Made by a program: the position numbers and the translations under genes. Below the pieces are notes generated by a model. It did not search any database. It was not told the origin of the DNA and saw only the letters and a program-made list of their open reading frames with translations. From contig JADJAH010000016.1 in NCBI GenBank assembly GCA_016704345.1, forward strand, positions 186,001 through 250,000: a stretch of DNA of 64,000 nucleotides. The letters are read 5' to 3'. This DNA comes from Ignavibacteria bacterium (lineage in GTDB: Bacteria; Bacteroidota; Ignavibacteria; Tepidaquicellales; Tepidaquicellaceae). Shown in pieces: positions 44,026-52,989 of this stretch; the stretch's first letter is position 1, and every line of letters starts with the position of its first letter.

Positions 44026-44820
44026 ATGAAAAACACAATTCGAAAAATCGCAACAGAAATAATGGTTATTGCATGTTGCACCATTCTTTCTTTCAACAAT
44101 CAAGCAACGGCACAAACTATAGAAGAAAGTACAATGAAAAAGAGAGTTTTATTTGTGGTGACGAGTCACGACCAATTGGGTAACACAGGAGAAAAGACCG
44201 GATTCTGGACTGAAGAATTAGCCGCACCATACTATGCCTTGACAGATAATGGAGTGGAAATTGACATTGCATCACCGCTTGGCGGACAACCTCCAATTGA
44301 TCCGAAGAGCGCGGACCCGTCTTCTGCAACCGAAGACACTAAAAGATTTGATGCTGACAAACTTCTTTTGGACAAGTTAAAGAATACAAAGAAATTATCG
44401 GAAGTGAATCAGGCAGATTATGATGCTGTCTTCTACCCGGGAGGTCATGGTCCACTTTGGGATTTAGTTGAAGATGAAAACTCTATAGCTTTGATCGCAT
44501 CTTTTTATAATAATCAAAAACCAATAGCCTTTGTTTGTCACGCACCTGCAGTTTTGAAAAATGTGAAAGTTAATGATGAGTTTTTAGTGAACGGGAAGAA
44601 ACTAACCGGATTCACAAACACCGAAGAATCAGCGGTTGGTTTATCGGATGTTGTTCCGTTCTTATTGGAAGATGAACTTCAGAAAAATGGAGCTATTTAT
44701 TCAAAAGCCGCTGATTGGCAACCTTATGCAGTCGAGGATGATTTGTTGATCACGGGCCAGAATCCTTCGTCGTCGAAACTGGTTGCCGAAAAATTACTGA
44801 GCAAGTTAGATTCAAAATAG
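44026..44820 (+). CDS. DJ-1/PfpI superfamily protein with signal peptide
   Basis: 264 residues from the ATG at 44026, which gives a signal peptide (IRKIATEIMVIACCTILSFN then NQATAQ); the frame opens at 43969 with 19 extra residues. The catalytic set of the class I glutamine amidotransferase-like Hsp31 group is visible: ELAAPYYAL with the acidic residue, FYPGGHGPLWDL, and the nucleophile elbow AFVCHAPAVL with the reactive Cys, followed by KLTGFTNTEE. Relatives act as methylglyoxalases/deglycases or chaperones in the cytoplasm; export to the periplasm is unusual and rests on the start choice. Confidence 0.88.
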   Translation: MKNTIRKIATEIMVIACCTILSFNNQATAQTIEESTMKKRVLFVVTSHDQLGNTGEKTGFWTEELAAPYYALTDNGVEIDIASPLGGQPPIDPKSADPSSATEDTKRFDADKLLLDKLKNTKKLSEVNQADYDAVFYPGGHGPLWDLVEDENSIALIASFYNNQKPIAFVCHAPAVLKNVKVNDEFLVNGKKLTGFTNTEESAVGLSDVVPFLLEDELQKNGAIYSKAADWQPYAVEDDLLITGQNPSSSKLVAEKLLSKLDSK

Positions 44821-44873
44821 TAAACTCTTTATTGTCTTTGCTGATGAATGCAAGACTAAAGTAAGAGTTCATT

Positions 44874-45106
44874 ATGAATGAACCCAAAGAAGAGATTTGG
44901 ATGGCTGTTGATGACAAAACAGTTTGCATAGATATCCGAATCAATTTCATAATTCAGGTCATGCAAACATTTTAGAACATCAACAGCGCAGGAATTTGAG
45001 ATTAAATGGTTTTTCTGAGATTGAAGTTTTAAGACCATACTCGGAAGAGATTGCGACAGAACAAGATGTTGCAGTATTGTTTAAGTGTAAGAAGCTGGAA
45101 GTATGA
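44874..45106 (+). pseudogene. Possible decayed gene fragment
   Basis: Two frames carry protein-like text: from 44874 MNEPKEEIWMAVDDKTVCID, and in another frame from about 44930 PNQFHNSGHANILEHQQRRN and EIEVLRPYSEEIATEQDVAV to a stop at 45106. A frameshift near 44930 would join them. No family is recognised; it may equally be non-coding. Confidence 0.3.
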
Positions 45107-45149
45107 ACTGTAAGCTTTTTTGCAAAAGTCATCACAACGATTCTAAATT

Positions 45150-45740
45150 ATGGACAAAAATTTAAAATCAACTGCATTGAAAAAGATAATTCTTGAAACA
45201 GAGCACCTGTATTTGCGTGAATGTGTTGAATCGGACGTTGATGACTTCATGGAATTAGATAAAGATTCCGAGAAGATAAAGTTTATGCCAATACCAAAAG
45301 AAGCTGTGAGCAGAGAATTTCAGTTGAATAACATTAAGAGATTACAAGACAACTACAATAATCAAATCGGTTTAGGCGTTTGGACCGCAATTGAAAAAAG
45401 GAATAATAGTTTTGCTGGCTGGTTTGCATTAAAACACCTGGGAAGAAGTGAAGATATTGAAATAGCATATTGTATTGTTGAGAGATTAAGGGGGATGGGA
45501 TATGCAACGGAAATGTCCGGCCGAATTCTTGAATATGCATTCATGGAACTTAAGTTGGAAAAAATTCTTGGACTAACTAATCCGGAAAATACGGCATCCA
45601 AGAAAGTATTAGAGAAAATAGGTATGAGTTTCAACGAAAAGAAATTGCATAATGGAATTGAGATGTTGTTTTACTCAATTGACGTGAAATCATATAAGCG
45701 TCTTCATTATTCGCCAACAGCGAATATTTCAAGAATATAA
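45150..45740 (+). CDS. GNAT-family N-acetyltransferase (RimJ/RimL type)
   Basis: 196 residues. The N-terminus LETEHLYLRECVESDVDDFM and the acetyl-CoA-binding part AYCIVERLRGMGYATEMSGR, followed by GLTNPENTASKKVLEKIGM, are typical of RimJ/RimL-like acetyltransferases that modify ribosomal proteins, aminoglycosides or other amines. The specific acceptor cannot be told. Only one base separates its stop from the GTG of the next gene, so the two are probably translated together. Confidence 0.9.
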   Translation: MDKNLKSTALKKIILETEHLYLRECVESDVDDFMELDKDSEKIKFMPIPKEAVSREFQLNNIKRLQDNYNNQIGLGVWTAIEKRNNSFAGWFALKHLGRSEDIEIAYCIVERLRGMGYATEMSGRILEYAFMELKLEKILGLTNPENTASKKVLEKIGMSFNEKKLHNGIEMLFYSIDVKSYKRLHYSPTANISRI

Positions 45741-45741
45741 T

Positions 45742-46230
45742 GTGCAATCACAGACAACAACATTGACGGACAACCTGGAAATATTCAGAAGGGATTTCCT
45801 GAATGCAAATACATGGGCGCAAAGAAAGGACGGCGTTCCTCTTTATCTCATAGACAAGCTAACACCGGAAGATTTGTTGACTAATAGCAGTAAGAACATG
45901 AAACTGATAATTGCCCACTCAATTTTTCAGATCTGTCAGGACAGTAAGATGATTGACATAGCTTTGGAGGAAACGCCGGAAATTACAAACCCGACTAACC
46001 TGATTGACATACTTTATCTTCTTCCCGATTTTAATGATGAAAGAGTGAATGCAATGCTTAATAATTTTCGTGATCATCAAGAATATCTTGTTGCCTATAA
46101 TGCCGCCAGAGCGCTTGGACTCTCTACCGATGAAGTGGTTGAGAAATTCAGGTCCACATCCTCTTCAACCGAACGCAATTTGCCAAAAGCAAAAATCAAG
46201 TGGTGGCAGAAAATCTTCGGAGCGGGATAA
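45742..46230 (+). CDS. Hypothetical helical protein
   Basis: 162 residues, starting with GTG at 45742, one base behind the acetyltransferase stop. Mostly helical pairs (AHSIFQICQDSKMIDIALEE, YLVAYNAARALGLSTDEVVE), reminiscent of short HEAT-like repeats; no known family. The C-terminus ERNLPKAKIKWWQKIF is conserved enough that a damaged copy of it lies at 46886-46952. Confidence 0.7.
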   Translation: MQSQTTTLTDNLEIFRRDFLNANTWAQRKDGVPLYLIDKLTPEDLLTNSSKNMKLIIAHSIFQICQDSKMIDIALEETPEITNPTNLIDILYLLPDFNDERVNAMLNNFRDHQEYLVAYNAARALGLSTDEVVEKFRSTSSSTERNLPKAKIKWWQKIFGAG

Positions 46231-46266
46231 GATCTCTTAATCTGTAATACAATTTTCCGTACGGTG

Positions 46267-46288
46267 TAGTCCTATTTCCATTCCTTTG
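46267..46288 (+). promoter_or_regulatory. Conserved 22-bp upstream motif, copy 1
   Basis: TAGTCCTATTTCC followed by ATTCCTTTG is identical at 46990-47011. Each copy lies upstream of a ytxH-like gene. It carries one TAGTCC half-site of the dyad operator seen elsewhere, but not the second arm. Confidence 0.5.
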
Positions 46289-46525
46289 GGTGATTAATTT
46301 CAAAAACTATTTTTCGTAAATTATATCAGCTTGAAACGCCATTGCCAGTAGCAAAGGCAAAATGAGTGTGTATTAAAATAAATTTGGAAGGTCGTCTGCA
46401 TTTTAAAATAACACTTGATATTACCGTGTGACGACATGAAAGACATTGAGTGAGAAGAAAGCAATCTTTACCAATGCAGTTTACAAAAGTACACAATCAA
46501 AAATTAAACCATTTAAAAAAAGATC

Positions 46526-46825
46526 ATGAAAACAGGAACAATTTTAAGCATGCTGGGAGGATTTGCAGCCGGCGCAATCGCAGGAGTTTTTTATGCACCC
46601 GAAAAAGGATCTGAAACACGCAAGCAAATCCTTAAAAAGGGCGAGGAATATGTTGATGGAGTAAAGACAAAGTTTGAAGAGATCAGCAACACCGTTGCAG
46701 AAAAGTTTGACAGCACAAAGAAAGGAGCTGAAGATTTAGCAACGACGGGAATGGACAAACTTGATGAGGTGAGAAAAGAAGTGAAGAGTACAGTCTCGGA
46801 AGTGAAATCTGAAGTTAAAAAATGA
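46526..46825 (+). CDS. YtxH-domain protein (copy 1)
   Basis: 99 residues. The N-terminal hydrophobic helix SMLGGFAAGAIAGVFYAPEK followed by GSETRKQILKKGEEY is the hallmark of YtxH (DUF4142-independent general-stress small proteins); the rest is a charged amphipathic helix/coiled coil (EDLATTGMDKLDEV, STVSEVKSEVKK). In other bacteria such proteins are induced by stress and sit at the membrane. A paralogue lies at 47063. Confidence 0.88.
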   Translation: MKTGTILSMLGGFAAGAIAGVFYAPEKGSETRKQILKKGEEYVDGVKTKFEEISNTVAEKFDSTKKGAEDLATTGMDKLDEVRKEVKSTVSEVKSEVKK

Positions 46826-46885
46826 CTGCTTAATTGAGTGTGATTTTCTTGAAGTAGTTGATTGAACAATTCAGTATTATAAGCT

Positions 46886-46952
46886 CTGGAACCGGAAAAA
46901 AATTTGCCAAATGCAAAGATCAAAAGATGGCAGAAATTTTCGGAGACGGATA
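46886..46952 (+). pseudogene. Duplicated 3' end of the 162-residue gene
   Basis: AATTTGCCAAATGCAAAGAT to GAGACGGATAA matches the end of the gene at 46230 (AATTTGCCAAAAGCAAAAAT to GAGCGGGATAA) with a small deletion that shifts the frame. The match continues into the 22-bp motif and the second ytxH gene, marking the start of a segmental duplication. Confidence 0.75.
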
Positions 46953-46989
46953 AATTCTCGTTATTTGTAATGCGATCTTCTACATGGTA

Positions 46990-47011
46990 TAGTCCTATTT
47001 CCATTCCTTTG
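46990..47011 (+). promoter_or_regulatory. Conserved 22-bp upstream motif, copy 2
   Basis: Identical to 46267-46288 and placed ~50 bp before the second ytxH gene; in copy 1 the distance is ~240 bp, so the second copy lacks about 190 bp between motif and start. Confidence 0.5.
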
Positions 47012-47062
47012 CGCGTTTAACAAAGAAACACATCCAAAATTTAACCATATAAATCAAATATC

Positions 47063-47371
47063 ATGAAAACAAGAATAGTAGTACTAAGCATGCTGGGAGG
47101 ATTAGCAGCCGGTGTAATCGTTGGGATTTTATTTGCACCCGCAAAAGGCTCTAAGACACGAAGGCAACTTCTTGAGAAGGGTGAAGAATATGTCGATGAA
47201 TTCACGTCAAAGTTTGAAGAATTCAGTGATTCCGTTTCAGATACTTATGAAAGCACAAAGAACGGAGTCGAAGAACTGGCATCGAAGGGAATGCACAAAT
47301 TTGATGAATTGAAAAAGGAAATGAAGCATGCAGCATCTGATGTTAAGAATGCGATTGCTTCAGTTTTGTAA
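47063..47371 (+). CDS. YtxH-domain protein (copy 2)
   Basis: 102 residues, the paralogue of the gene at 46526: SMLGGLAAGVIVGILFAPAK then GSKTRRQLLEKGEEYVDEF; the helical tail has ESTKNGVEELASKGMHKFDE. The hydrophobic segment and the GxxAGxxxGxxxAP pattern are kept, so both copies look functional. Probably a membrane-associated stress protein. Confidence 0.88.
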   Translation: MKTRIVVLSMLGGLAAGVIVGILFAPAKGSKTRRQLLEKGEEYVDEFTSKFEEFSDSVSDTYESTKNGVEELASKGMHKFDELKKEMKHAASDVKNAIASVL

Positions 47372-47496
47372 TTCTCTGTTGATTGCACTTGTCCGTTGAA
47401 GCAAACAATTCATCCACTGATTAAAATCGTAGGAAGTATCCTGTAGAATGCAGATTATACCGAGTCCGCAGCGAATTTCTTCCACATACACTGAAA

Positions 47497-48450
47497 TCAA
47501 ATTTGATCTGCAATGTAACTATTCTTTGCGGCAATCAATTGAGCAGCAACGCTTACTGCAATCTCATGGGCCGTTTCACTTTTGATATCTATTCCGATCG
47601 GAGCGTGAATGCTGTCAAAGTATTTCTGAGAATAACCTTCCTTCATTAAACTCTCTTTCATTTTTCTGATCTTCTCTTCGCTGCCCATCATGCCAATATA
47701 TTTGAACTTCCTCCCGTATATGCTTTTCAGAATAATCTCATCCGTGCGGTAGCCGAATGACATTATCACTATAAAATTCTGCTGCCCTTCGGGAACATAT
47801 CTGCTGCTCTCTTCATATTTGATCACCTGCTTTGAGTTTGCATAGCGATTGATCTCCAATGTGTTGAGCCCCGGCCGGTTGTCCAACAAATGTATCTCGA
47901 AATCCAGCTTTGACAAAATCTCACACAATGCCAGCCCTACATGCCCGCCGCCGAATATGTAAACATTTGCCTCGTGCTTTTTTGATTGTAGAAATGTCCA
48001 CTTTGATCCATCAATGAGCTGAACTTCCGGAAGTGCTGTAATTTTATTCGAAGAGCAGATACCCTCTTCTGAATAACTGATACATGCTTCTGGATTACTA
48101 ACAATTTCTTCAATAATGGAAATGTCCGACTTGTCTACATAGTAAAACGATATCACCTGTTCACCGCTGCAAATCATTCCCGACTTGTCCCGTGCCGCTT
48201 CAGACATGTGAACTTGTTTCTTGATGAACGGTTCAAAACGGCCGCTGTTGAGCAGATCTTTTGAGAGCTCAACAAGTTTATGCTCCATCATACCTCCTCC
48301 AATGGTTCCGGACATAGACTCTCTCGTAACCATCATAAGAAATCCTTGCCTGCCCGGACTGCTTCCACTACTGCTGATCACAACCATAATTACTGCTGCT
48401 CTATCACTCAGCAATGTCTGAAGCACCTTTCTGTAAAAGTTTAAAACCAT
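47497..48450 (-). CDS. xdhC: XdhC/CoxI-family molybdenum enzyme accessory protein
   Basis: 317 residues. The N-terminal XdhC_CoxI domain has SSGSSPGRQGFLMMV and MSGTIGGGMMEHKLVELSKD; Cys near MICSGEQV. Residues ~160-300 form the Rossmann domain (NVYIFGGGHVGLALCEIL, HLLDNRPGLNT, YIGMMGSEEKI and APIGIDIKSETAHEIAVSVA). Known role: binds molybdopterin cofactor, helps its sulfuration and loads it into xanthine dehydrogenase. Last gene of the minus-strand xdh operon; overlaps the preceding membrane gene by 10 nt. Confidence 0.92.
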   Translation of the reverse strand: MVLNFYRKVLQTLLSDRAAVIMVVISSSGSSPGRQGFLMMVTRESMSGTIGGGMMEHKLVELSKDLLNSGRFEPFIKKQVHMSEAARDKSGMICSGEQVISFYYVDKSDISIIEEIVSNPEACISYSEEGICSSNKITALPEVQLIDGSKWTFLQSKKHEANVYIFGGGHVGLALCEILSKLDFEIHLLDNRPGLNTLEINRYANSKQVIKYEESSRYVPEGQQNFIVIMSFGYRTDEIILKSIYGRKFKYIGMMGSEEKIRKMKESLMKEGYSQKYFDSIHAPIGIDIKSETAHEIAVSVAAQLIAAKNSYIADQI

Positions 48451-48929
48451 ACACTGCTCATTGAATAGTAGATAGCCATCAATCCGCTGAAAACAGCGCT
48501 TGCCCAGAATCTGTAGTCGAGCCGTACGCGATTCTGAATTATGTAATTAGCTAAAAGTGAAATCGGGATGTTGAAGATGAATGCGATCGTGGCTGACTTT
48601 AGAAGTGCAATTGAAATGAGAGACCAATTTCCCGAGAACAAATATACAAAACAAAGATGTCGGAAGATCCACAACGGATTGAAGTAGATCAAGGCCATGA
48701 AGGTCTTAAGCATCGTGCGTTTGAACTCGCCGTGCTCCTTGACTCTGTGCTCGATCCACGAGAAATATTTTCTGATCTCAAATGCGTAAAGAGTTGAGCC
48801 TACAGCAAACATTCCGGCGGCTCTGATAAGTGTAGCTTCTCCCAAAATCAAAGCCGCTATTGTATCACCGCACATGTATATCAGCCCACCAACCAGATGA
48901 CTGAAATATACCGGTTGCTTCGCTGTCAT
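48441..48929 (-). CDS. Small polytopic membrane protein within the xdh operon (Mpv17/PMP22-like arrangement)
   Basis: 162 residues with about four hydrophobic segments (HLVGGLIYMCGDTIAALILG, TLIRAAGMFAVGSTLYAF, ISIALLKSATIAFIFNIPIS, RFWASAVFSGLMAIYYSMSS). The layout and the final QNRVRL-YRFW-YYSMSSVWF part recall the Mpv17/PMP22 family, but the match is only by eye. It lies 3 bp behind xdhB and overlaps xdhC, so it is cotranscribed and translationally coupled. A link to purine uptake or cofactor handling is possible but unproved. Confidence 0.6.
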   Translation of the reverse strand: MTAKQPVYFSHLVGGLIYMCGDTIAALILGEATLIRAAGMFAVGSTLYAFEIRKYFSWIEHRVKEHGEFKRTMLKTFMALIYFNPLWIFRHLCFVYLFSGNWSLISIALLKSATIAFIFNIPISLLANYIIQNRVRLDYRFWASAVFSGLMAIYYSMSSVWF

Positions 48930-48932
48930 ATT

Positions 48933-51188
48933 CTATTGAGAATGGTTCCTGTAAAGATCCATCAAAACCTTTTCGGGAGTGTAAGGTGCGTTGAATGAAA
49001 GTTCAGCATCAGGGTTGAATGCCTTGACTGCTTTTCTTATCGCGAAGTATGCGCCAAGTGCGTACATGAACGGCGGCTCGCCAACTGCCTTTGATTTATA
49101 TATTGCAAAATCAGAACCTGTTGAATCCAGATGTTCAATCACAATTTCATCGGGCACTGAATATATGTCGGGTATTTTGTAAGTTGATAAGGCATTTGTC
49201 AGCAGCTTTCCTTTTTCATCGTAGATTACTTCTTCCATTGTCATCCAGCCGATACCCTGCACGAGTCCGCCTTCGACTTGCCCGAGGTCCACATCCCTGT
49301 TCATGCTCTTTCCAAAGTCATGAACAATTTTCACACTGTCAAAGTGATAGATGCCTTTAAGACAATCCACTGTCACTTCAATTATGGCTGTGCCGTAAAC
49401 GTGATATGCAAAGGGATGCCCTTTCTCTTTCGTCCTGTCAAAATTGATCAAAGGAGTTGCATAGTGAGCGTGCTCGCTCAATGAAATTCTCTGTTGGAAT
49501 GTCTTGATCACGAGATCCTCCCAAAGAATTTCTTTATTGCTTGCCGGATCGATTACTCGGTCATTTTCAAATTTCACATCGGTGAATCCTAAGGAATTTA
49601 CTGCAACGTTTGCAAGCCGTTCCTTTAGATTCGTGCAAGCTATCTTCAACGCCTTTCCGTTAAGGTCTGCGCCCGAACTTGCTGCAGTGGGAGATGTGTT
49701 TGCAATTCTAAGAGTATTCGCGCTCTCAATCCTGACTTTTGAGGGACTAATCCCAAATTCATTTGCTGCAACTTGCAACAACTTGGTGTTGACACCTTGT
49801 CCCATCTCGACCGCGCCGGTACTAACCACCACACTTCCGTCTTTGTAAATATGAACCAAAGCGCGTGCATGATTCATCATAGTATTGGTGAATGAAATTC
49901 CAAAACATATCGGCTGCACGGCGTATCCTTTTTTAAATCTGTTATTATTCATGTTGAATGAATCTGTTCTATGCTTTACTTCCTCAAGCGCAAAATTCCT
50001 CTCCGCTTCATTCCAGCTATTGACTGCTTCAGTGTCTTGCATGATCTGACCGTAAGGAAATTCATCACCGTCATTCACAAGATTTGCTTTTTGAATTTCA
50101 TCAGGACACACACCGATTGTCTCAGCAGCTTTGACGATTGCCGCTTCAATCACACACTTTCCCTGCGGACCTCCGAATCCCCTGAATGCTGTATTGGGCG
50201 GGAGGTTTGTCCTGCAGCTGTATGCAGTTGCAATCACATTTGGAATGAAGTATGCGTTAGTTGAGTGGAACAAAGTACGTTCAAGAATAGCGGGTGAAAG
50301 ATCTGCCGATGCTCCTGCATTCTGATAGTGTGTGACTTCATATGCAAGAATTTTCAGATCTTTGCTTAGTCCTATTTTGAAATCTGAAGAGTACGGATGC
50401 CGTTTGCCGGTCATGCGCACATCATCCATTCTATGAAGAATAAGTTTCACGGGCTTTTGTGTGTGCTGCGCTGCGAGCGCTGCCATAACTGCCCAGGGTG
50501 TTGCCTGATCTTCCTTTCCGCCGAACCCGCCGCCGAGCCTTACAGTGTCAACTTCGATCTTATGCATTGGAACATTCAGTACTCTTGAAACTGCAAACTG
50601 AACGGCAGTCGGTGCTTGTGTTGATGAAGCTAGATAAATGCTTCCGTCTTCTTTAAGCCACGCATATGCTCCCTGTGTTTCCAAATAGATGTGCTCCTGT
50701 CCGTTTATGTCTGCAGTGCCTTCTATTACATGCTCGCAATCTTTCCATGCTTCAGCGGAATTGCCTAACCGAAATGTGCGGGGAGGAATTATCAGCAAGC
50801 CCTTTCCATGCGCTTCTCTTGGACAAGTGATTACAGGAAGTTCATCAAATTCGTATGTGATCTTTCTTCGCGCTTGCCTGCATTCGGATTCCGATTCTCC
50901 GATAATGATTCCTGCCGGTTGTCCGCAGTAGTGAACTTCATCTTCAGCAAACAATGGTTCATCAGGAATAACACCGCCGATCTGATTTTCTCCGGGAATG
51001 TCTGTGCAGGTAAGTATTTTGATAATTCCGGGCGATGAAATTGCTTTATCAATATTGATCTTTTTAATTCGCGCATGTGCCGCAGGCAGATCAAACGGAA
51101 GAGCATATAGCGTTCCTTTGATCTCCGGCATGTCGTCAACATAAACCGATCTTCCCGTTACATGATTCTTCGCGTCTATGTTGATCAT
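48933..51188 (-). CDS. xdhB: Xanthine dehydrogenase, molybdenum-binding subunit
   Basis: 751 residues. Aldehyde oxidase/xanthine dehydrogenase a/b hammerhead at the N-terminus (GRSVYVDDMPEIKGTLYALP, VHYCGQPAGIIIGES), then the Moco-binding part: LGGGFGGKEDQATPWAVMAA, NTAFRGFGGPQG, GAVEMGQGVNTKLLQVAA, TSPTAASSGADLNG and the catalytic Glu in KAVGEPPFMYALGA. Oxidises hypoxanthine to xanthine to urate and passes electrons to XdhA. Its start overlaps the xdhA stop by four nt (ATGA). Cytoplasmic; no signal peptide or lesions. Confidence 0.95.
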   Translation of the reverse strand: MINIDAKNHVTGRSVYVDDMPEIKGTLYALPFDLPAAHARIKKINIDKAISSPGIIKILTCTDIPGENQIGGVIPDEPLFAEDEVHYCGQPAGIIIGESESECRQARRKITYEFDELPVITCPREAHGKGLLIIPPRTFRLGNSAEAWKDCEHVIEGTADINGQEHIYLETQGAYAWLKEDGSIYLASSTQAPTAVQFAVSRVLNVPMHKIEVDTVRLGGGFGGKEDQATPWAVMAALAAQHTQKPVKLILHRMDDVRMTGKRHPYSSDFKIGLSKDLKILAYEVTHYQNAGASADLSPAILERTLFHSTNAYFIPNVIATAYSCRTNLPPNTAFRGFGGPQGKCVIEAAIVKAAETIGVCPDEIQKANLVNDGDEFPYGQIMQDTEAVNSWNEAERNFALEEVKHRTDSFNMNNNRFKKGYAVQPICFGISFTNTMMNHARALVHIYKDGSVVVSTGAVEMGQGVNTKLLQVAANEFGISPSKVRIESANTLRIANTSPTAASSGADLNGKALKIACTNLKERLANVAVNSLGFTDVKFENDRVIDPASNKEILWEDLVIKTFQQRISLSEHAHYATPLINFDRTKEKGHPFAYHVYGTAIIEVTVDCLKGIYHFDSVKIVHDFGKSMNRDVDLGQVEGGLVQGIGWMTMEEVIYDEKGKLLTNALSTYKIPDIYSVPDEIVIEHLDSTGSDFAIYKSKAVGEPPFMYALGAYFAIRKAVKAFNPDAELSFNAPYTPEKVLMDLYRNHSQ

Positions 51189-52588
51189 ATCAGTTCTTTC
51201 AATTCAAACATGAACGGAAACATATTAATGAAATGACTGTAAAACAATTGACGTAAGAGAAGTCTCTTATACTCAGAAGAGCCCCTGACATCGCTTATGG
51301 GAGCTATCTCTGTTGCAAGAATTTCAGCGGCGCGTCGAATAAGTTCCACAGATAATTTCTGACCTGATAAGACAGAGGAGGTCTTTCTGAGATACAAAGG
51401 AACAGGACTGACTCCGCCTGCAGAGCAATGTGCAGATATTATGATATCATGATTCATTGTCATGCCAATGGCAGTATTTACAGTGGCTATGTCGAGATAT
51501 TGTCGCTTGCAAACCTTTTCGAAATTGAACCAGGTATTCTTCTCCGGCAGGTCAAATGTTATCTCAATTATGATCTCATCATCCTGCATATCCATTTTCT
51601 TGTAACCCTTGTAAAAATCTTTCAGGAACACCTTTCGGATCATGCCGTTTTCATTAGCAAGTGTGATCTGCGCATTCATTGCAAGCAGAATTATAGTGAG
51701 ATCACCGATAGGCGAGGCGTTTGCAAGATTTCCCGCAACAGTAGCAATGTTACGGATAGGAGTAGAAGAAACAAGTTTCATAGAGTCCAGCCAGTTTGGT
51801 ATTGCACGCTGAAGAGATTCACTTGTCATCATGTCTGTTACCGTAGAAGAAGAACTGATCGTGCAAAGATCATTTTCAACATGGACGCTTCTGAGTCCGG
51901 AGCGGTCAAAAAGATATTTCAAATCAATGTTCTGAACATCATCAAATTTCTGAACATAGAGATCTGTACCTCCGCCAACCGGAATCTTTCCGCTGATATC
52001 AGCGATCTTTGGAATTGATGATAACCTTTCCCTGACTGTGAGAAAATATTCGGGCAGGAAACCTTTGCTCACAAGCCATTCCATTGGATGCGCAGGATCT
52101 TTTTGACAAAGCTCTGAAGTGATTTCCAGCGCGGCTCTTTCAATAGATTTATATCCGGTGCAACGGCAAATGTTTCCATCTATCGAACTAATTGCCTCGC
52201 TATATGTGGGATTCTTTCCTGAAGTAATTGCATAACCGCAGAGTGAGACGACGAATCCGGGAGTACAAAATCCGCACTGAGTGCCTGAGTGATTTACTAT
52301 TGCCTGCTGGACTTTATTGAGATGATCAAGATTCAATCCTTCAACTGTGACGACATGTTTTCCGTACACGTTTGCAATTGGAGTGAGGCAAGATGTTACG
52401 CTCATGTATTCCATATTATCATCTTTCAGCGTACCAACCAATACAGTGCATGCGCCGCAATCGCCTTCTCTGCAGCCAATCTTTGTACCGCGGAGATCAG
52501 CTTCATATCTCACAAAATCGAGAACGGTAGTGGAAGGTGAAAGTGCTGTTTGTATCAGACGGTCGTTAAGAAGAAATGTGATCATCAT
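51185..52588 (-). CDS. xdhA: Xanthine dehydrogenase, Fe-S/FAD subunit
   Basis: 467 residues. Plant-type 2Fe-2S domain with GCREGDCGACTV (Cys 39, 44, 47), the second 2Fe-2S domain with TQCGFCTPG and NICRCTGY, the FAD-binding part with IPVGGGTDLYV and TIRNIATVAGNLANASPIGD, and a CO dehydrogenase flavoprotein C-terminal domain. Carries electrons from XdhB to NAD+. It is the first gene of the four-gene minus-strand operon; its promoter lies in the 400-bp spacer shared with moaA. Confidence 0.95.
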   Translation of the reverse strand: MMITFLLNDRLIQTALSPSTTVLDFVRYEADLRGTKIGCREGDCGACTVLVGTLKDDNMEYMSVTSCLTPIANVYGKHVVTVEGLNLDHLNKVQQAIVNHSGTQCGFCTPGFVVSLCGYAITSGKNPTYSEAISSIDGNICRCTGYKSIERAALEITSELCQKDPAHPMEWLVSKGFLPEYFLTVRERLSSIPKIADISGKIPVGGGTDLYVQKFDDVQNIDLKYLFDRSGLRSVHVENDLCTISSSSTVTDMMTSESLQRAIPNWLDSMKLVSSTPIRNIATVAGNLANASPIGDLTIILLAMNAQITLANENGMIRKVFLKDFYKGYKKMDMQDDEIIIEITFDLPEKNTWFNFEKVCKRQYLDIATVNTAIGMTMNHDIIISAHCSAGGVSPVPLYLRKTSSVLSGQKLSVELIRRAAEILATEIAPISDVRGSSEYKRLLLRQLFYSHFINMFPFMFELKELI

Positions 52589-52989
52589 TCGGATTTACAG
52601 ATTACGGGAATGTTGATCTCATTGACAAATCCATAATTGTGAGCGCAAATGCGAATCATTTTTTCTGCAATAGGTGTGGTTCAAAGTGTTATGTATGTGT
52701 GAAAGATTCAAATATAAAAATAATCCGAGGCTTGCTGGAAAACTGCTGAGACAACTAACATTATTGACATTCGTGGATTCGTGGCAACTAAATATTAAAT
52801 GAGCATAACAGGTAATAAAACAATTGCTTTCTTCGAGAAGGATGAAGGCCGCTTTCGCAAACTTTATGATAGCTACTTTCGCAAGACTATTGACTTCTCT
52901 GCTCCTCAAATTTAGCACAAATATTCTGAGTGCTTTTATTTAATTTGTAACAATTCACGATCTGAGTAAAGTGTTTCAATTCAAACCAA
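52589..52989. promoter_or_regulatory. Divergent promoter region between xdh operon and moaA
   Basis: 401 bp without a convincing gene, holding start regions for the xdh operon (minus) and the Moco genes (plus). The shared spacer allows joint control of enzyme and cofactor genes; no specific operator was identified. Confidence 0.45.
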
